Shown piece by piece: positions 1-9,535 of a stretch of 64,000 nucleotides of DNA. Each line of letters begins with the position of its first letter. Position 1 is the first letter of the stretch. The stretch covers positions 3,329,501 through 3,393,500 of the forward strand of contig NC_011566.1 of NCBI RefSeq assembly GCF_000014885.1. The letters are read 5' to 3'. Made by a program: the position numbers and the translations under genes. The DNA comes from Shewanella piezotolerans WP3 (GTDB taxonomy: Bacteria; Pseudomonadota; Gammaproteobacteria; Enterobacterales; Shewanellaceae). The notes beneath the pieces are model-generated. The model made no database searches. It was not told the DNA's origin and saw nothing but the letters and a program-made list of their open reading frames with translations.

Positions 1-7
1 TTTAATT

Positions 8-26
8 GATAACGATTTTCATTTAC
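8..26 (+). promoter_or_regulatory. Candidate Fur box
   Basis: Fourteen of 19 positions match the classical Fur consensus (GATAATGATAATCATTATC), read from the G at position 8. It lies about 35-50 bases ahead of the start of the small cysteine-bearing gene at 60, where a repressor would block transcription. The match was made by eye; no scoring matrix was run. Confidence 0.5.
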
Positions 27-59
27 AATATACGTAGTAAGGTCAAACTGTGAGTTGTA

Positions 60-482
60 ATGAAGCTAAAGCAGCAAAGTCATCAACAAAAATATCAAAG
101 CAAGTTAGCTAAATCACAGCGTAAACTTAGGTTTTACTCCTCTTTGACAGCAACAAACTGCATCGAACGTGCTTTTTCTCTGAATAAGCGCCAACAAAAA
201 ATAGAGAAATATCAGCTTAAAATTCTTAAATATCAAGCTAAGCTTGCAAGCCACAATAACGTAACCTCACATCCTATTGCTTATAAAAGGCTTCACAGTG
301 CTAACGACAACGGTGCTTTTACATCACTGAGACTCATCAACAAATTAAGCCTCAACAGTGCAAGCATCCATCGTCCCTACAAGGCTACTCCCTGTAAAAG
401 TTGCCCAGCACTTAGAGGCAAAGCCTGCCTATGTGCGTTAAAACAGCAACAACGCCTGCAAGCTTTAAAGGTTAGCTTGTAA
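60..482 (+). CDS. Small basic protein with C-terminal four-cysteine motif
   Basis: I do not recognise the family. The 140-residue product has no signal peptide or membrane segment. Its first 75 residues are very rich in Lys and Gln and look helical, possibly coiled coil. The C-terminus has four cysteines (C112, C115, C123, C125) spaced C-x2-C-x7-C-x-C, with a proline and RGK between them, which could bind a metal or an Fe-S cluster. The start is ATG with only a weak GTGAG upstream. A candidate Fur box at 8-26 suggests iron repression. A bidirectional terminator follows at 489-522. Function unknown; the iron link is inference. Confidence 0.65.
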   Translation: MKLKQQSHQQKYQSKLAKSQRKLRFYSSLTATNCIERAFSLNKRQQKIEKYQLKILKYQAKLASHNNVTSHPIAYKRLHSANDNGAFTSLRLINKLSLNSASIHRPYKATPCKSCPALRGKACLCALKQQQRLQALKVSL

Positions 483-488
483 ACAGGC

Positions 489-522
489 AAAATAAAGGCC
501 ATCAGTTGATGACCTTTATTTT
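489..522. terminator. Bidirectional intrinsic terminator
   Basis: A hairpin with arms AAATAAAGGCCATCA and TGATGACCTTTATTT (one mismatch) is flanked by A-rich and T-rich ends, so it can terminate both the plus-strand gene ending at 482 and the minus-strand gene ending at 561. Confidence 0.75.
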
Positions 523-560
523 AACGAAGATTGGCTATATTCGACTTTGAATTACCAAAT

Positions 561-1817
561 TTAAACTTGTCCCATCATCATCTTTCTCACCCGAACTAAT
601 TGCTCAAAGGCACCCATCTGCTTTTTAGATAATTGATTTGCCATTGGGATCTTGGCTTTCATTGGATCAACCGCTCGGCCATTAATATGGAATTCATAGT
701 GTAAGTGCGGCCCAGTGATCCTGCCTGTATTGCCCGATAGCGCAATGACTTGGCCACGAGATACTCGCTGACCTTTATGCACCAAAGATTTCGACAGATG
801 TAAATAGCGAGTACGGTACTTATTACCATGCTCTATCACCACATACTTACCTGCAAATCGATGATCGGTAACCAATGAGACAATACCATCACCTGGCGCA
901 ATAACTTTGGTGCCTATAGGCGTGGCAAAATCAGTACCATTATGTGGGCTTGTACGGCCTGTTACTGGGTGATGACGATGTGGGTTAAATCGAGAGCTTA
1001 TACGATAATTTCGCTGCAGTGGGATTCGCTGAAAGGCGCGCGCTAAGCTTCTGCCCTGCTCATCGTAGAAATTACCATCGGTGAATTGATAAGCATTAAT
1101 ACTGCTGCGGCCACGGTCGATGGTGACCCCCAAGATATCACTCGACCCCGTAGCTACGCCGTCAATGTATTGATCATTGATCAATACAGAGAACTTATCG
1201 CCTGCACGTAAGTCACGAGCAAAATTGAGTTTCTCTTTCAATAATGACTCAACCCGTTGGATCTGGGCGGCATTTAGCCCCATTTTCTGCGCTGAGAGAT
1301 AAAAAGAACCATTTATCTCACCCGCAACACTGCGATTACGCCAAATACCTTCAATGTTGACTTCATTTACATTAAAAGAACCATCATCAAAACGACTATA
1401 AGTGACCTGTCTAGCTGCGCTAAAGTAGAGTGTTAACTTCTCAAGTTTATCAGCTTCGTCAAGCCAAAACTGGATCTCATTACCAGGTTGAAGTGTATCT
1501 AGTGCAAGTACGTTTAGATCTGCTTCTAACACGCGATACATGGTTTGCTGATCGACGCCACCTTGTTCAAATAGGCCACTTAACGTGTCCCCTTTAACAA
1601 TCACTTTTTCAAATCTAGGTTTATCTAACAGTGTATTGATTACAGGAGTCGGGGTTGACTGAGAGATCAAAGCATCAATATCGAGCTCAACCGGGATCCT
1701 TTGTGATAGTAACTGTTGATTCTGTGGCAACATAAATGCTGCGCCAAACAGTAAAACCGAACCAATTAGGATTTTCCGATGCAGAGAAGGCAAAGCTGCA
1801 AAACGAAAAAGCGACAT
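561..1817 (-). CDS. M23 family murein DD-endopeptidase (MepM-like)
   Basis: A membrane-anchored peptidoglycan hydrolase that should cut peptide cross-links to let the wall grow. A single N-terminal membrane segment (around ILIGSVLLFGAAFML) is followed by an OapA/LysM-like region with the KGDTLSGLFEQGG signature, a linker, and a C-terminal M23 domain. Zinc ligands are visible in HNGTD and in HLHYEFH near the C-terminus, preceded by GKYVVIEHGN and GNTGRITGPH, so the catalytic site looks intact. Length about 418 residues is usual for MepM/YebA-type proteins. I use the ATG at 1817; a TTG at 1847 is in frame but has its AGG directly against the start codon. The gene stands alone on the minus strand with a terminator after it. 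Confidence 0.9.
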   Translation of the reverse strand: MSLFRFAALPSLHRKILIGSVLLFGAAFMLPQNQQLLSQRIPVELDIDALISQSTPTPVINTLLDKPRFEKVIVKGDTLSGLFEQGGVDQQTMYRVLEADLNVLALDTLQPGNEIQFWLDEADKLEKLTLYFSAARQVTYSRFDDGSFNVNEVNIEGIWRNRSVAGEINGSFYLSAQKMGLNAAQIQRVESLLKEKLNFARDLRAGDKFSVLINDQYIDGVATGSSDILGVTIDRGRSSINAYQFTDGNFYDEQGRSLARAFQRIPLQRNYRISSRFNPHRHHPVTGRTSPHNGTDFATPIGTKVIAPGDGIVSLVTDHRFAGKYVVIEHGNKYRTRYLHLSKSLVHKGQRVSRGQVIALSGNTGRITGPHLHYEFHINGRAVDPMKAKIPMANQLSKKQMGAFEQLVRVRKMMMGQV

Positions 1818-2070
1818 TTTAAAAAAAGAAATTTTACCTGACTGCAACCTAAGTCCAACCTTGAATTATTATTTGTTTCATTCACGCCAAACGCCCCCTA
1901 TTATTGAAGGCTAGCGTCAATTTATACCAAATAATCTGCCTGTAAAAAACTATTTCAGCGCACAAAACAGCAATTTTATCGCATGTTTAACCTGAAATTA
2001 GTCAGTCATAATCCTGCAACTAGGTGAATTCACTTGAAATGTAACGTCCGAACAAATTATTAATCGGTAC

Positions 2071-2101
2071 AAAAAAGGCCTAAATCGAATATTTAGGCCT
2101 T
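2071..2101 (-). terminator. Intrinsic terminator of sbcC
   Basis: On the minus strand a hairpin with arms AAGGCCTAAAT and ATTTAGGCCTT is followed by a run of six Ts. It lies just past the end of sbcC. Confidence 0.85.
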
Positions 2102-2144
2102 GTTAAAGTCTTAAAGCAGGTTGCTAACTACAAGGACTATTACC

Positions 2145-5100
2145 TCAAGGCAGCACAATAAAAATTTCACTACCAACAGCACTCTTGTTGATATCGATGC
2201 GGGTGCCAATCTGCTCTTTCATTTCAGAAACGTGGGAAATTACCCCAATCATTCGCCCTGCCGATTGCAAGTCCATCAAAGTACGAACCGCCAAGTCAAG
2301 CGAGTCTTGATCTAAGCTACCAAATCCTTCATCGATAAATAGAGTGTCCAGTTTAATACCACCAGCATAAGCCTGAACCACATTCGATAATCCCAATGCC
2401 ATAGACAGAGCAGCCATAAAGCTTTCTCCACCACTAAGTGTCGCCACCGGCCTTACTTTTGAGGTGTAAGCATCTTCCACTTCAAGCTCTAGCCCTGATG
2501 CTTTATTGCCTTTGGCACGTTCCTCTTTGCGGATTAAGCGATAACGTCCCTTACTCATCAGCTGCAGGCGTTCACTCGCCTCGAGTAATACATCATCGAG
2601 TAATACGCTCAATACAAAGCGCTGTAAACTCACCTTGTTACCCGTTTGACCATTGGCAACATCTGCTAACGTACCAACGATTGCGTACTCATCTTCTAAT
2701 TGTTTAGCTTGAGAATCGGCATCGTTAAGCTGCTTTTGAGTATTAGTTAACTGCGTAACCCGCCCTTGCAACGCTTGCCACTCCTGCTCAGCTTGTTGTT
2801 GCTCTGTTTGTAATAGGTTCAATTGAGCTGCAATGTCTTCCAATTCAGGTTTCGATTGCTGCTGCAGTTTTTCATGTAACTGAGCCAAATTAGCTTGGTT
2901 TGCTACACAATCCTGTTGATATTGATTTATCTCGGCAGCAAGTTGCTGTAGCTGCGCTTCCGGCAACATGGCTTGAATTAATGCCTGTTGCTCACTAAAG
3001 CCTGATGATGCTAACTGTTCGCTAAGTGATATTTTTGCGTTATCTGCAAGTTCTGTCGTTTGTGACAGATTAGCCTCAGCACTCACCAACGCCGCTTTGG
3101 CTGATGCATCTTGCTCTAGCGCATTAGTGTGAGATTGACGAATAACATTTATCGATTGTTGTTGCTTGGCAAACAGTTGTTCAGATTGAGTGATTGCGCT
3201 ATTAAGCGAATCAACAGTGCGGTATTGCTCTGGAATAGCAACTAAAAGCTGCTCTAACTGTCCTTGCAATGTGGCAACTTGTGTCTGTACGCCTTGGTAT
3301 CGCTCACGCTCTGTATCTAGTGCTGTTCGCAGCGTCTGCTCTTTAACTTGCCAGGTTTGTAGCTGCTCTCTTAATCTCGCTAATTGTTGTGTTGCATGGC
3401 TCGCGGTTTCAACCAGCTTTTTCAACGCCTGTTGTTGCTCGCGAAGCTGCTCAACTGATAACGCAGCACTATCGGCTGCTGTCTGCTCTATTTTTTGCTT
3501 TAATTCATCAGCAACTTTTATTTGCTCTTGCAGTTTAGTCGTGAGTCCAGAGTATTTTGCTCTAGCTTGAGTAAGCGCCTCTGCGGCCTGGTCCTCAGCT
3601 AGTTGGGCTTGTTGCAATTGCTCTTCAGTCGGCAATTGTTGCTCACTTTGAGCAAGGTTAGGATGCTCAGCACTGCCGCAAACTGGGCATGGCTGGCCCA
3701 CGGTCAACTGTTGGGCCAACATCGCTGCCTGCCCACGGTGCCAAACTAACTTTAGTGTTTGATGCTGAGCCTGTGCTTGGGTAAATACCTGCCGAAGCTG
3801 CTGACCTTGGGCTTTTGCAGCTCGCAAAGCAGTCTCTGTGGTTTCAACTTCAGATTTGGCTTTTTGCCAATGAGTAAAACGTTCAATTAATTCACTGTGC
3901 CCACTAAGCGCTTGTTGAGCATTCACCAACTCGGCTGCAGCACATTCCAACTGCGGCACTTGCTGCTCCGCCGTTGTTCTTTCAGCTAATAGCCCATCAA
4001 GCGCTGCTTTTGCTGCCACACCTTTTTCTTGCGCTTGTTCGCGTTGGCTGCTTGCTAATGCCAAGGCGTTTTGCGCACTATCTAGCCCTTGAAGTTGAGG
4101 GACAAGTTGAACTAATTGTTGTTGCTCACTTTGAGTTTGTTGTAGCTTTAGTTCTAATTCTGCCAAGCTGCTATATTGAGTTAGGCTAAGCGCCAAGGCA
4201 TTTTCAGTTTGCTGCTTGGCAAATCGTGCCTGCGACACCATATGTTGAGCTTGCGATGCTTCGGTATCGCGTGCTAAAGACATCTCAAGCACAGGTTTAA
4301 GCTGTAATGCCTTTTGACCAGCGTCTAAACTTGATTGCTGTAGATCAACAGTCTCTTTTCGCGTGGCTAATTCAGTTGCGGTTCGCTTAAGTTTATCTAA
4401 GTTTTCAAAATCGTTTAGCAGTAATTTAGCCATTTCAAACTGCTTATTGACCTCAATAAGAGCCAGCTTTGCGGTTTCTTTTTTTTCGGCTGCTACAGCA
4501 AGTTTTGGTGCCAGGTTATTAAGCTCATTTGACAGCGCTTCATCAGACTCTACTGCGATATTGTGCAGCATACCGTCACGTTTATTGCGGTGATCCCGCA
4601 CAGCGCCTTTTATTGCCGCAGCCTTAAACTTAAGTTTATCTTCTATTTTTCGATAAATTTGCGTCTGGAATAACTGGCTAAATATCTTCTCACGATCTTT
4701 AGAGTCTGCCATTAGCAACTCTCTAAATTTACCTTGAGGCAATACCATCACTTGCCGAAATTGATCGGCATCGAGTCCGGTGAGTAACTCAATTTCTGTT
4801 GTAGCTTCAGACACTTTACTCGGTACAAGTATATGTTCTGTGCCATCGGCATCCAGCTTATAAAGCTGCGCTTCAGGTTTTTGTACTGTATAACCATCGC
4901 CACTCTTCTTCGCTCGCGGCTGCTCAGGCACTCGGCGAATACGATATTGATTGTCAGCCAATGCAAACGTAAAAGTGACCTCTGTTAACACATCATCATT
5001 GGCTATATCGCAGCGCATCTGGCTGCCTTCACGCTCATCACCGGTGGTTTTTCCATAAAGTGCAAAACAGATAGCATCGAGCAAAGTTGTTTTACCCGCA

Positions 5101-5213
5101 CCTGTTGGGCCATTAATCAAAAACAGTGGATGAACGCCAAGCGCTTCAAAGTCTGTTACTTGTTGGCCACCAAAGGGCCCAAATGCAGACATGGTTAACT
5201 TAATCGGCCTCAT
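2145..5213 (-). CDS. sbcC: Exonuclease subunit SbcC (Rad50-like ATPase)
   Basis: The ATPase subunit of the SbcCD nuclease, which opens hairpins and trims blocked DNA ends during replication and recombination. At 1022 residues it has the expected SMC/Rad50 plan: an N-terminal ABC half with Walker A (NGPTGAGKTTLLDAI), two long Gln/Ala-rich coiled coils, a central zinc hook CPVCG at about residue 505, and a C-terminal half with the ABC signature (TLSGGESFMAALS), Walker B (LDTLFIDEGFGSLD) and a switch histidine (GVISHVSEM). The ATG at 5213 overlaps the end of sbcD by four bases, so the two subunits are translationally coupled. A strong terminator follows. Confidence 0.97.
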   Translation of the reverse strand: MRPIKLTMSAFGPFGGQQVTDFEALGVHPLFLINGPTGAGKTTLLDAICFALYGKTTGDEREGSQMRCDIANDDVLTEVTFTFALADNQYRIRRVPEQPRAKKSGDGYTVQKPEAQLYKLDADGTEHILVPSKVSEATTEIELLTGLDADQFRQVMVLPQGKFRELLMADSKDREKIFSQLFQTQIYRKIEDKLKFKAAAIKGAVRDHRNKRDGMLHNIAVESDEALSNELNNLAPKLAVAAEKKETAKLALIEVNKQFEMAKLLLNDFENLDKLKRTATELATRKETVDLQQSSLDAGQKALQLKPVLEMSLARDTEASQAQHMVSQARFAKQQTENALALSLTQYSSLAELELKLQQTQSEQQQLVQLVPQLQGLDSAQNALALASSQREQAQEKGVAAKAALDGLLAERTTAEQQVPQLECAAAELVNAQQALSGHSELIERFTHWQKAKSEVETTETALRAAKAQGQQLRQVFTQAQAQHQTLKLVWHRGQAAMLAQQLTVGQPCPVCGSAEHPNLAQSEQQLPTEEQLQQAQLAEDQAAEALTQARAKYSGLTTKLQEQIKVADELKQKIEQTAADSAALSVEQLREQQQALKKLVETASHATQQLARLREQLQTWQVKEQTLRTALDTERERYQGVQTQVATLQGQLEQLLVAIPEQYRTVDSLNSAITQSEQLFAKQQQSINVIRQSHTNALEQDASAKAALVSAEANLSQTTELADNAKISLSEQLASSGFSEQQALIQAMLPEAQLQQLAAEINQYQQDCVANQANLAQLHEKLQQQSKPELEDIAAQLNLLQTEQQQAEQEWQALQGRVTQLTNTQKQLNDADSQAKQLEDEYAIVGTLADVANGQTGNKVSLQRFVLSVLLDDVLLEASERLQLMSKGRYRLIRKEERAKGNKASGLELEVEDAYTSKVRPVATLSGGESFMAALSMALGLSNVVQAYAGGIKLDTLFIDEGFGSLDQDSLDLAVRTLMDLQSAGRMIGVISHVSEMKEQIGTRIDINKSAVGSEIFIVLP

Positions 5214-6352
5214 GCTTGCTCTCCCTTATGCAGGGAATCTATGGTATCGACTATCGCACTGTGCTGCTTTTCAGTTAAAGACTCGCCATACACTTGAGAG
5301 AAGAAGTCGCTGAACATATCCAGTTCACCTTTTTTGATATGCTCTTTACCAATATCAAGTTGTTGATTTTGAGCCATTAGGCCAGTTCGCTCAAGGTGTA
5401 ATACATTGGGGTACACCGCGCGTAATTTCCCCATCGCGTCGAGAATGGCACTTTTATCAAGAAGGCGAACCATTAAGTAATCATCTCGGTTAGGATCAGT
5501 TTGTCCCGCAACTAAGATATCCGATAACAGTCCTTCAACGATGCGAACATCTCGCTTGCCATATAGGGGTAACAAACTAATATCTGCTTTGCCAGTCGAG
5601 TCAAACTCAACCAAAGTGACTGACTTTTTCTGATTTTGCTCACTAAAGGAATATTTCAACGGCGAGCCTGAATATCGGATCTGTTCACTGCCTTTATATT
5701 GAGGTCCGTGCAAATGCCCTAAAGCCGTATATTGATAGTCTGAAAATAAACTTGGTGATATTTTATCGGCGCCGCCGATGCTTATTGGCCTTTCTGAATC
5801 GGATTCACTGCCACCATCTAAAAAACAGTGGCTGATCACCACTTTAGGTAGCTCTTTAGCATCATGTTCAGTCACTTGTTCAAGCAGCTTTATCATCGCC
5901 TCTTCATGAGTACTGACTTCACATTCAAACACGTGGCGCACCGTGGCTGGATCAGCATAAGGAAGCGGGTAAAACATAGCGTTTCCTTGCTTTCCTTTCA
6001 GCTCAATGGGATTTAGCGAAGCGCTTAAAGGCCCAATAATGTGCAGTCCACTGTCCTGCATCTGTCTTGAAGCAAAGCCTAATCGCTCATGGCCATCATG
6101 ATTACCGGCAATCATAATTACTGATATTTTAAGCTCGTTAACTAAGGTATTTAACACTTCATCGAGTAATGCTACTGCACTTGCTGGCGGCACTGAGCGA
6201 TCATAAATATCACCTGCAATAATCAGTGCATCAACATCTTGCTCTTTTGCTATTTCGATAATTTGCTGCAAGACATAGCGCTGATCGTCTAGTAGCGACT
6301 GATTATGCAGTTGTCTGCCAATATGCCAGTCAGAAGTGTGGATAAATTTCAT
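5210..6352 (-). CDS. sbcD: Exonuclease subunit SbcD (Mre11-like nuclease)
   Basis: The metallophosphoesterase nuclease partner of SbcC. The Mre11 motifs appear in order: HTSDWHIGR, AGDIYDR, AGNHDGHERL, ISHCFLDGG and LGHLHGPQ, giving the full set of metal ligands. The start is the ATG at 6352 because it begins the conserved MKFIHTSDWH and has a GAG-type ribosome site; the frame stays open 23 codons further upstream without similarity. 380 residues is normal. It is the first gene of the sbcDC operon. Confidence 0.96.
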   Translation of the reverse strand: MKFIHTSDWHIGRQLHNQSLLDDQRYVLQQIIEIAKEQDVDALIIAGDIYDRSVPPASAVALLDEVLNTLVNELKISVIMIAGNHDGHERLGFASRQMQDSGLHIIGPLSASLNPIELKGKQGNAMFYPLPYADPATVRHVFECEVSTHEEAMIKLLEQVTEHDAKELPKVVISHCFLDGGSESDSERPISIGGADKISPSLFSDYQYTALGHLHGPQYKGSEQIRYSGSPLKYSFSEQNQKKSVTLVEFDSTGKADISLLPLYGKRDVRIVEGLLSDILVAGQTDPNRDDYLMVRLLDKSAILDAMGKLRAVYPNVLHLERTGLMAQNQQLDIGKEHIKKGELDMFSDFFSQVYGESLTEKQHSAIVDTIDSLHKGEQA

Positions 6353-6913
6353 GCATTCTCGTTTAAAAATGAAGGAGATGAGAGAGTCTTCTATAGTAAG
6401 AAAAGCCTCCTTGCTATACAAGTGTGATTGCCCGTCTAGGGGCTATTGGTCTTTCAAGCTTAATTTTTGTTTGAATTCAATGCATTTAAGCCAAGACTTA
6501 AGCGATGGTGCTTAGCGAGCTAAGTGAAAAGCTCATCACGCAGCAATAAAAAGCATTGAAACGAACCCGAAGGGCAACGCTTCTTGGCTGTTTTTACTGC
6601 GCTGCAGGCTATTTGTGGAGAATAACTAAACGGCATAGTCTCCACCTTGTTAAAATAGTCAATAAACTGCGGCAAAAACAACCGTGAAAAATCAACATCC
6701 CCTAGTACGCTTATAGTGTGAAACCGGTTTAGAGCAATAGGTTTCTATTAGATCTTACTTTCGCATTTGAGAAAGCCAATTAACGATTAAGGGGGAGAAT
6801 TTGGTTATTTGGGCTATTACCCGCATTAACTTTTTGTAATGAATCATCCACGTTGGTGCAAGGAGCGCAACGTACAATTCAGTTCTCAGCAAACAACTCA
6901 TTAGGATAACAAA
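6353..6913. other. Gene-free stretch with a small hairpin
   Basis: No credible coding sequence is seen between sbcD and the PepSY gene. An inverted repeat GTGGAGA / TCTCCAC lies at 6615-6621 and 6639-6645 inside a region that resembles dispersed intergenic repeats of this group of bacteria; that resemblance is from memory. The promoter of the PepSY-regulator-kinase operon must lie in its right part. Confidence 0.4.
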
Positions 6914-7453
6914 ATGAAATGTACTAAATTAATCTGTATTGCACTGGCTTTCACACCACTAGCAGCCTTTGCCGACAAAGAAGATGATGCTCTAGCAACA
7001 TTAGCACTGCAACGGGCGAATTTTAGCTTAGAGCAGGCAGTCGATAAGGTTACTACCGATTACGCCAAGCATATCGTCGAGTTTGAAATTGATGATCATA
7101 ATAATCAAGCAACCTACGAAATTGAAGCGGTTAACCTTAAAGCGGAAGAGAAACATAAGATTGAATTAAGCCTTACTGATGGTGCCGTACTAAAACACAA
7201 AACTAAAAATAGCTTAAGCCGTTTAGACGATGAGGATCTTTTAGCTTTACAAGAGTTACAAGCCTCGAGCTTTAACTTAAGCACAACCATTGCCCAGTTG
7301 AAGCAAAAATATGCTGCCGATGTCATCGAATTTGAATTAGAGAATAAAAAAGGTATTACGTTCTACAAGTTTAAATTAATGGGTGAACAAGGCCTAACTC
7401 GTGTCATTGTAGATGTCACAACAGGTAAAGTTATACCTGTCATGAAGCGCTAA
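6914..7453 (+). CDS. Periplasmic PepSY-domain protein
   Basis: A 179-residue protein with a signal peptide (MKCTKLICIALAFTPLAAFA) and two tandem PepSY-like repeats, about residues 25-95 and 105-178. Each repeat runs through an 'Asp-x-Ile-Glu-Phe-Glu' strand to a final Gly-Lys-Val type turn. PepSY proteins are thought to bind and inhibit extracytoplasmic proteins or to modulate sensor kinases. It is the first gene of a trio with the response regulator (46 bases downstream) and histidine kinase, so a role as an input or brake for that kinase is the likeliest reading. The signal that it detects cannot be told from sequence. Confidence 0.85.
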   Translation: MKCTKLICIALAFTPLAAFADKEDDALATLALQRANFSLEQAVDKVTTDYAKHIVEFEIDDHNNQATYEIEAVNLKAEEKHKIELSLTDGAVLKHKTKNSLSRLDDEDLLALQELQASSFNLSTTIAQLKQKYAADVIEFELENKKGITFYKFKLMGEQGLTRVIVDVTTGKVIPVMKR

Positions 7454-7498
7454 TTCAGTCTATTTTATGGGGGAGAGGCACTCCCCTTAGGAGTATTT

Positions 7499-8182
7499 TT
7501 GCGAATTCTTGTTATTGAAGATAACCTAACAACTCGTCAATACTTACAAAAAGCCCTTAAAGAACAGGGTTATGAGATTGATTTGGCTGAAAATGGCCAA
7601 GATGGTTTATTTTTAGCCCTTGAAGGCGACTACCAATTAATTTTACTCGATCGGATGCTACCTAAACTAGATGGTTTAACGGTATTAACTACGTTAAGAA
7701 ATGCGGGAAAACAAACACCCGTCTTAATTCTAAGTGCTTTAGACAGCGTTTCAGAACGAGTAAAAGGGCTGCGTGAGGGCAGTGATGATTATCTGATCAA
7801 ACCTTTTGCTCTTTCTGAACTGCTGGTACGTATTGAGATATTGATTCAGCGTAAAGGTTCGAATAGTGACAAACAAACCAACGTCTTGCAGGTCGCAGAT
7901 CTAAAGATGGAATTACTGTCTCGAAAAGTATTTAGAGGGAAAAATGAAGTTATTCTTCAACCCAAAGAGTTTAAGCTACTACGTTATTTAATGGAGCATA
8001 GCGGGCAAGTCGTGTCTCGCTCATTACTGTTTGAAGCCGTTTGGGATTATCAATTTGATCCACAAACTAATGTGATTGATGTGCATATGGCAAGATTACG
8101 AAAAAAGGTAGAATTTGATGGTCTTCCCTCCCTTCTTGAAACAGTACGTGGCGTTGGTTACCGCATGGTGGAACAGGGTTAA
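7499..8182 (+). CDS. OmpR/PhoB-family response regulator
   Basis: A two-component transcription factor of 227 residues. The receiver domain (about 1-115) has the acidic pocket at ED near residues 7-8, the phosphoacceptor D51 in LLDRMLPKLDG, and the conserved Lys in LIKPF. The C-terminal winged helix (about 130-225) shows QPKEFKLLRYLMEHSG and the RLRKKVE recognition region. It starts at TTG (7499), supported by AGGAG at 7489-7493 at ideal spacing and by MRILVIEDN. The sensor kinase gene begins inside its 3' end. Closest types are QseB/PmrA-like regulators; the target genes are unknown. Confidence 0.93.
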   Translation: MRILVIEDNLTTRQYLQKALKEQGYEIDLAENGQDGLFLALEGDYQLILLDRMLPKLDGLTVLTTLRNAGKQTPVLILSALDSVSERVKGLREGSDDYLIKPFALSELLVRIEILIQRKGSNSDKQTNVLQVADLKMELLSRKVFRGKNEVILQPKEFKLLRYLMEHSGQVVSRSLLFEAVWDYQFDPQTNVIDVHMARLRKKVEFDGLPSLLETVRGVGYRMVEQG

Positions 8183-9506
8183 ATCTGCTCACTCAGTTTG
8201 GCGTTTAACCCGCTTATATACAGGCTTATTACTATCAGTAGTCGCCATTTTGCTTGTTGTGTTGTACCAATTAAGCATTGGTCAAATGAACCGGCAACAA
8301 CAATTACAAATGGCGAATATTATTGCTCAACAAACATTACTTGCTGAGCAATTGACGACTACGCAATTTGTTGAACAATTTGAACTACAAGCTCACAGCT
8401 CAAGACAATACATCTTAAGCTATCAAACTGAACAACAATCTATTGGTAGATTGAGTGAAGCCCCAACATTACCTCAATGCCCAAGCCTAAGTCGCTTCCC
8501 AATTTGGTTAGATCAATACGATGAAATTAGACTGGTTTCTGGTTGTGCACAGCCTTTAGGCTCGGGAACACTCATCGTCGCCGTTGATGATGAATCATTA
8601 TATGAGCTTAAAGCACAATTCATAAGCGCATCTGCGATAGCTTTGTGTTTGGCCATCTTGTTAGGCCTAATAACAGGCTTAATTTTCTCCGTACGAGTGT
8701 TAAAACGCATCAATGGTTTTAACCAAGTGGCGTTGCAGGTTGAAGCAGGTCATCTTAGCGCGCGGGTTGCTATATCAGAGCAAAATGATGAATACGACCA
8801 CATGGCCTCACATATCAATACTATGCTTAGTCAATTGCAACATTCTTTTGAAACTATAGCAGGAATAACTGATGCGATAGCCCATGATTTACGAACCCCA
8901 CTTAGCCATTTAAGACAGCAAATTGAATCTGAAATATTAGATAAGCAGCTTGAAAACCTGCCAACTGAACAATTGGAATCGATGCTGCAGAAACTTGATG
9001 AAATACTATTCACTTTTAGCTCAATGCTTGAGCTTACCCGTTTGCAGCAGCAACGCGAGGACAATAGCCAAAATTTCACTAACGTTAATTTACAGCAAGT
9101 CATCATCGACGCAGTGGACTTAATCGAGCCAATTACTGAGAATAAGCACCAATTTATTGCTCTGCAGCTACCATCGCCTTTATTTATCCAAGGTGATGCC
9201 ACTTTACTGTTTCGCGCCGTATACAATTTATTAGAAAATGCCAGTAAATATGCCGGTGATAATGCACAAATTGAAGTGAGGTTGACGCCTAACGGATTTA
9301 CCATTAAAGATAACGGCCCTGGGATCTGCGACAGCGAAAAAGAGAAAGTCTTTCAACGTTTATATCGCATTGAAAAAAGCCGTGGAGTCGCAGGTTTTGG
9401 CCTAGGTTTAACCTTAGTGAAAGCCATAATACAACTGCATAATGGTACCATTGAATTGTTGGATAATAACCCTGGACTCACTGTTCAAATTACATTCGCA
9501 AACTAA
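8118..9506 (+). CDS. Sensor histidine kinase
   Basis: Membrane sensor partner of the preceding regulator. Two membrane segments (about residues 26-48 and 172-195) bound a periplasmic domain of about 120 residues. A HAMP linker follows, then the phosphoacceptor helix AIAHDLRTPLSHL, an N-box (NLLENASKYA), a D-box (IKDNGPGI) and a G-box (GFGLGLTLVKAI). All catalytic boxes look intact. The reading frame overlaps the end of the regulator by about 65 bases. I chose the ATG at 8118 because AAAGGTAG lies just upstream; a GTG at 8148 is possible and would remove ten residues ahead of the first membrane segment. The overlap implies coupled translation. Confidence 0.92.
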   Translation: MVFPPFLKQYVALVTAWWNRVKSAHSVWRLTRLYTGLLLSVVAILLVVLYQLSIGQMNRQQQLQMANIIAQQTLLAEQLTTTQFVEQFELQAHSSRQYILSYQTEQQSIGRLSEAPTLPQCPSLSRFPIWLDQYDEIRLVSGCAQPLGSGTLIVAVDDESLYELKAQFISASAIALCLAILLGLITGLIFSVRVLKRINGFNQVALQVEAGHLSARVAISEQNDEYDHMASHINTMLSQLQHSFETIAGITDAIAHDLRTPLSHLRQQIESEILDKQLENLPTEQLESMLQKLDEILFTFSSMLELTRLQQQREDNSQNFTNVNLQQVIIDAVDLIEPITENKHQFIALQLPSPLFIQGDATLLFRAVYNLLENASKYAGDNAQIEVRLTPNGFTIKDNGPGICDSEKEKVFQRLYRIEKSRGVAGFGLGLTLVKAIIQLHNGTIELLDNNPGLTVQITFAN

Positions 9507-9535
9507 GCGGTACATAGAATTTTCTAGCTGCCGCT

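Noticed and set aside
3190..3570. Cys/Ser-rich plus-strand frame inside sbcC
   Set aside because: Antisense reading of Gln/Ala-rich coiled-coil codons in sbcC; no start signals.
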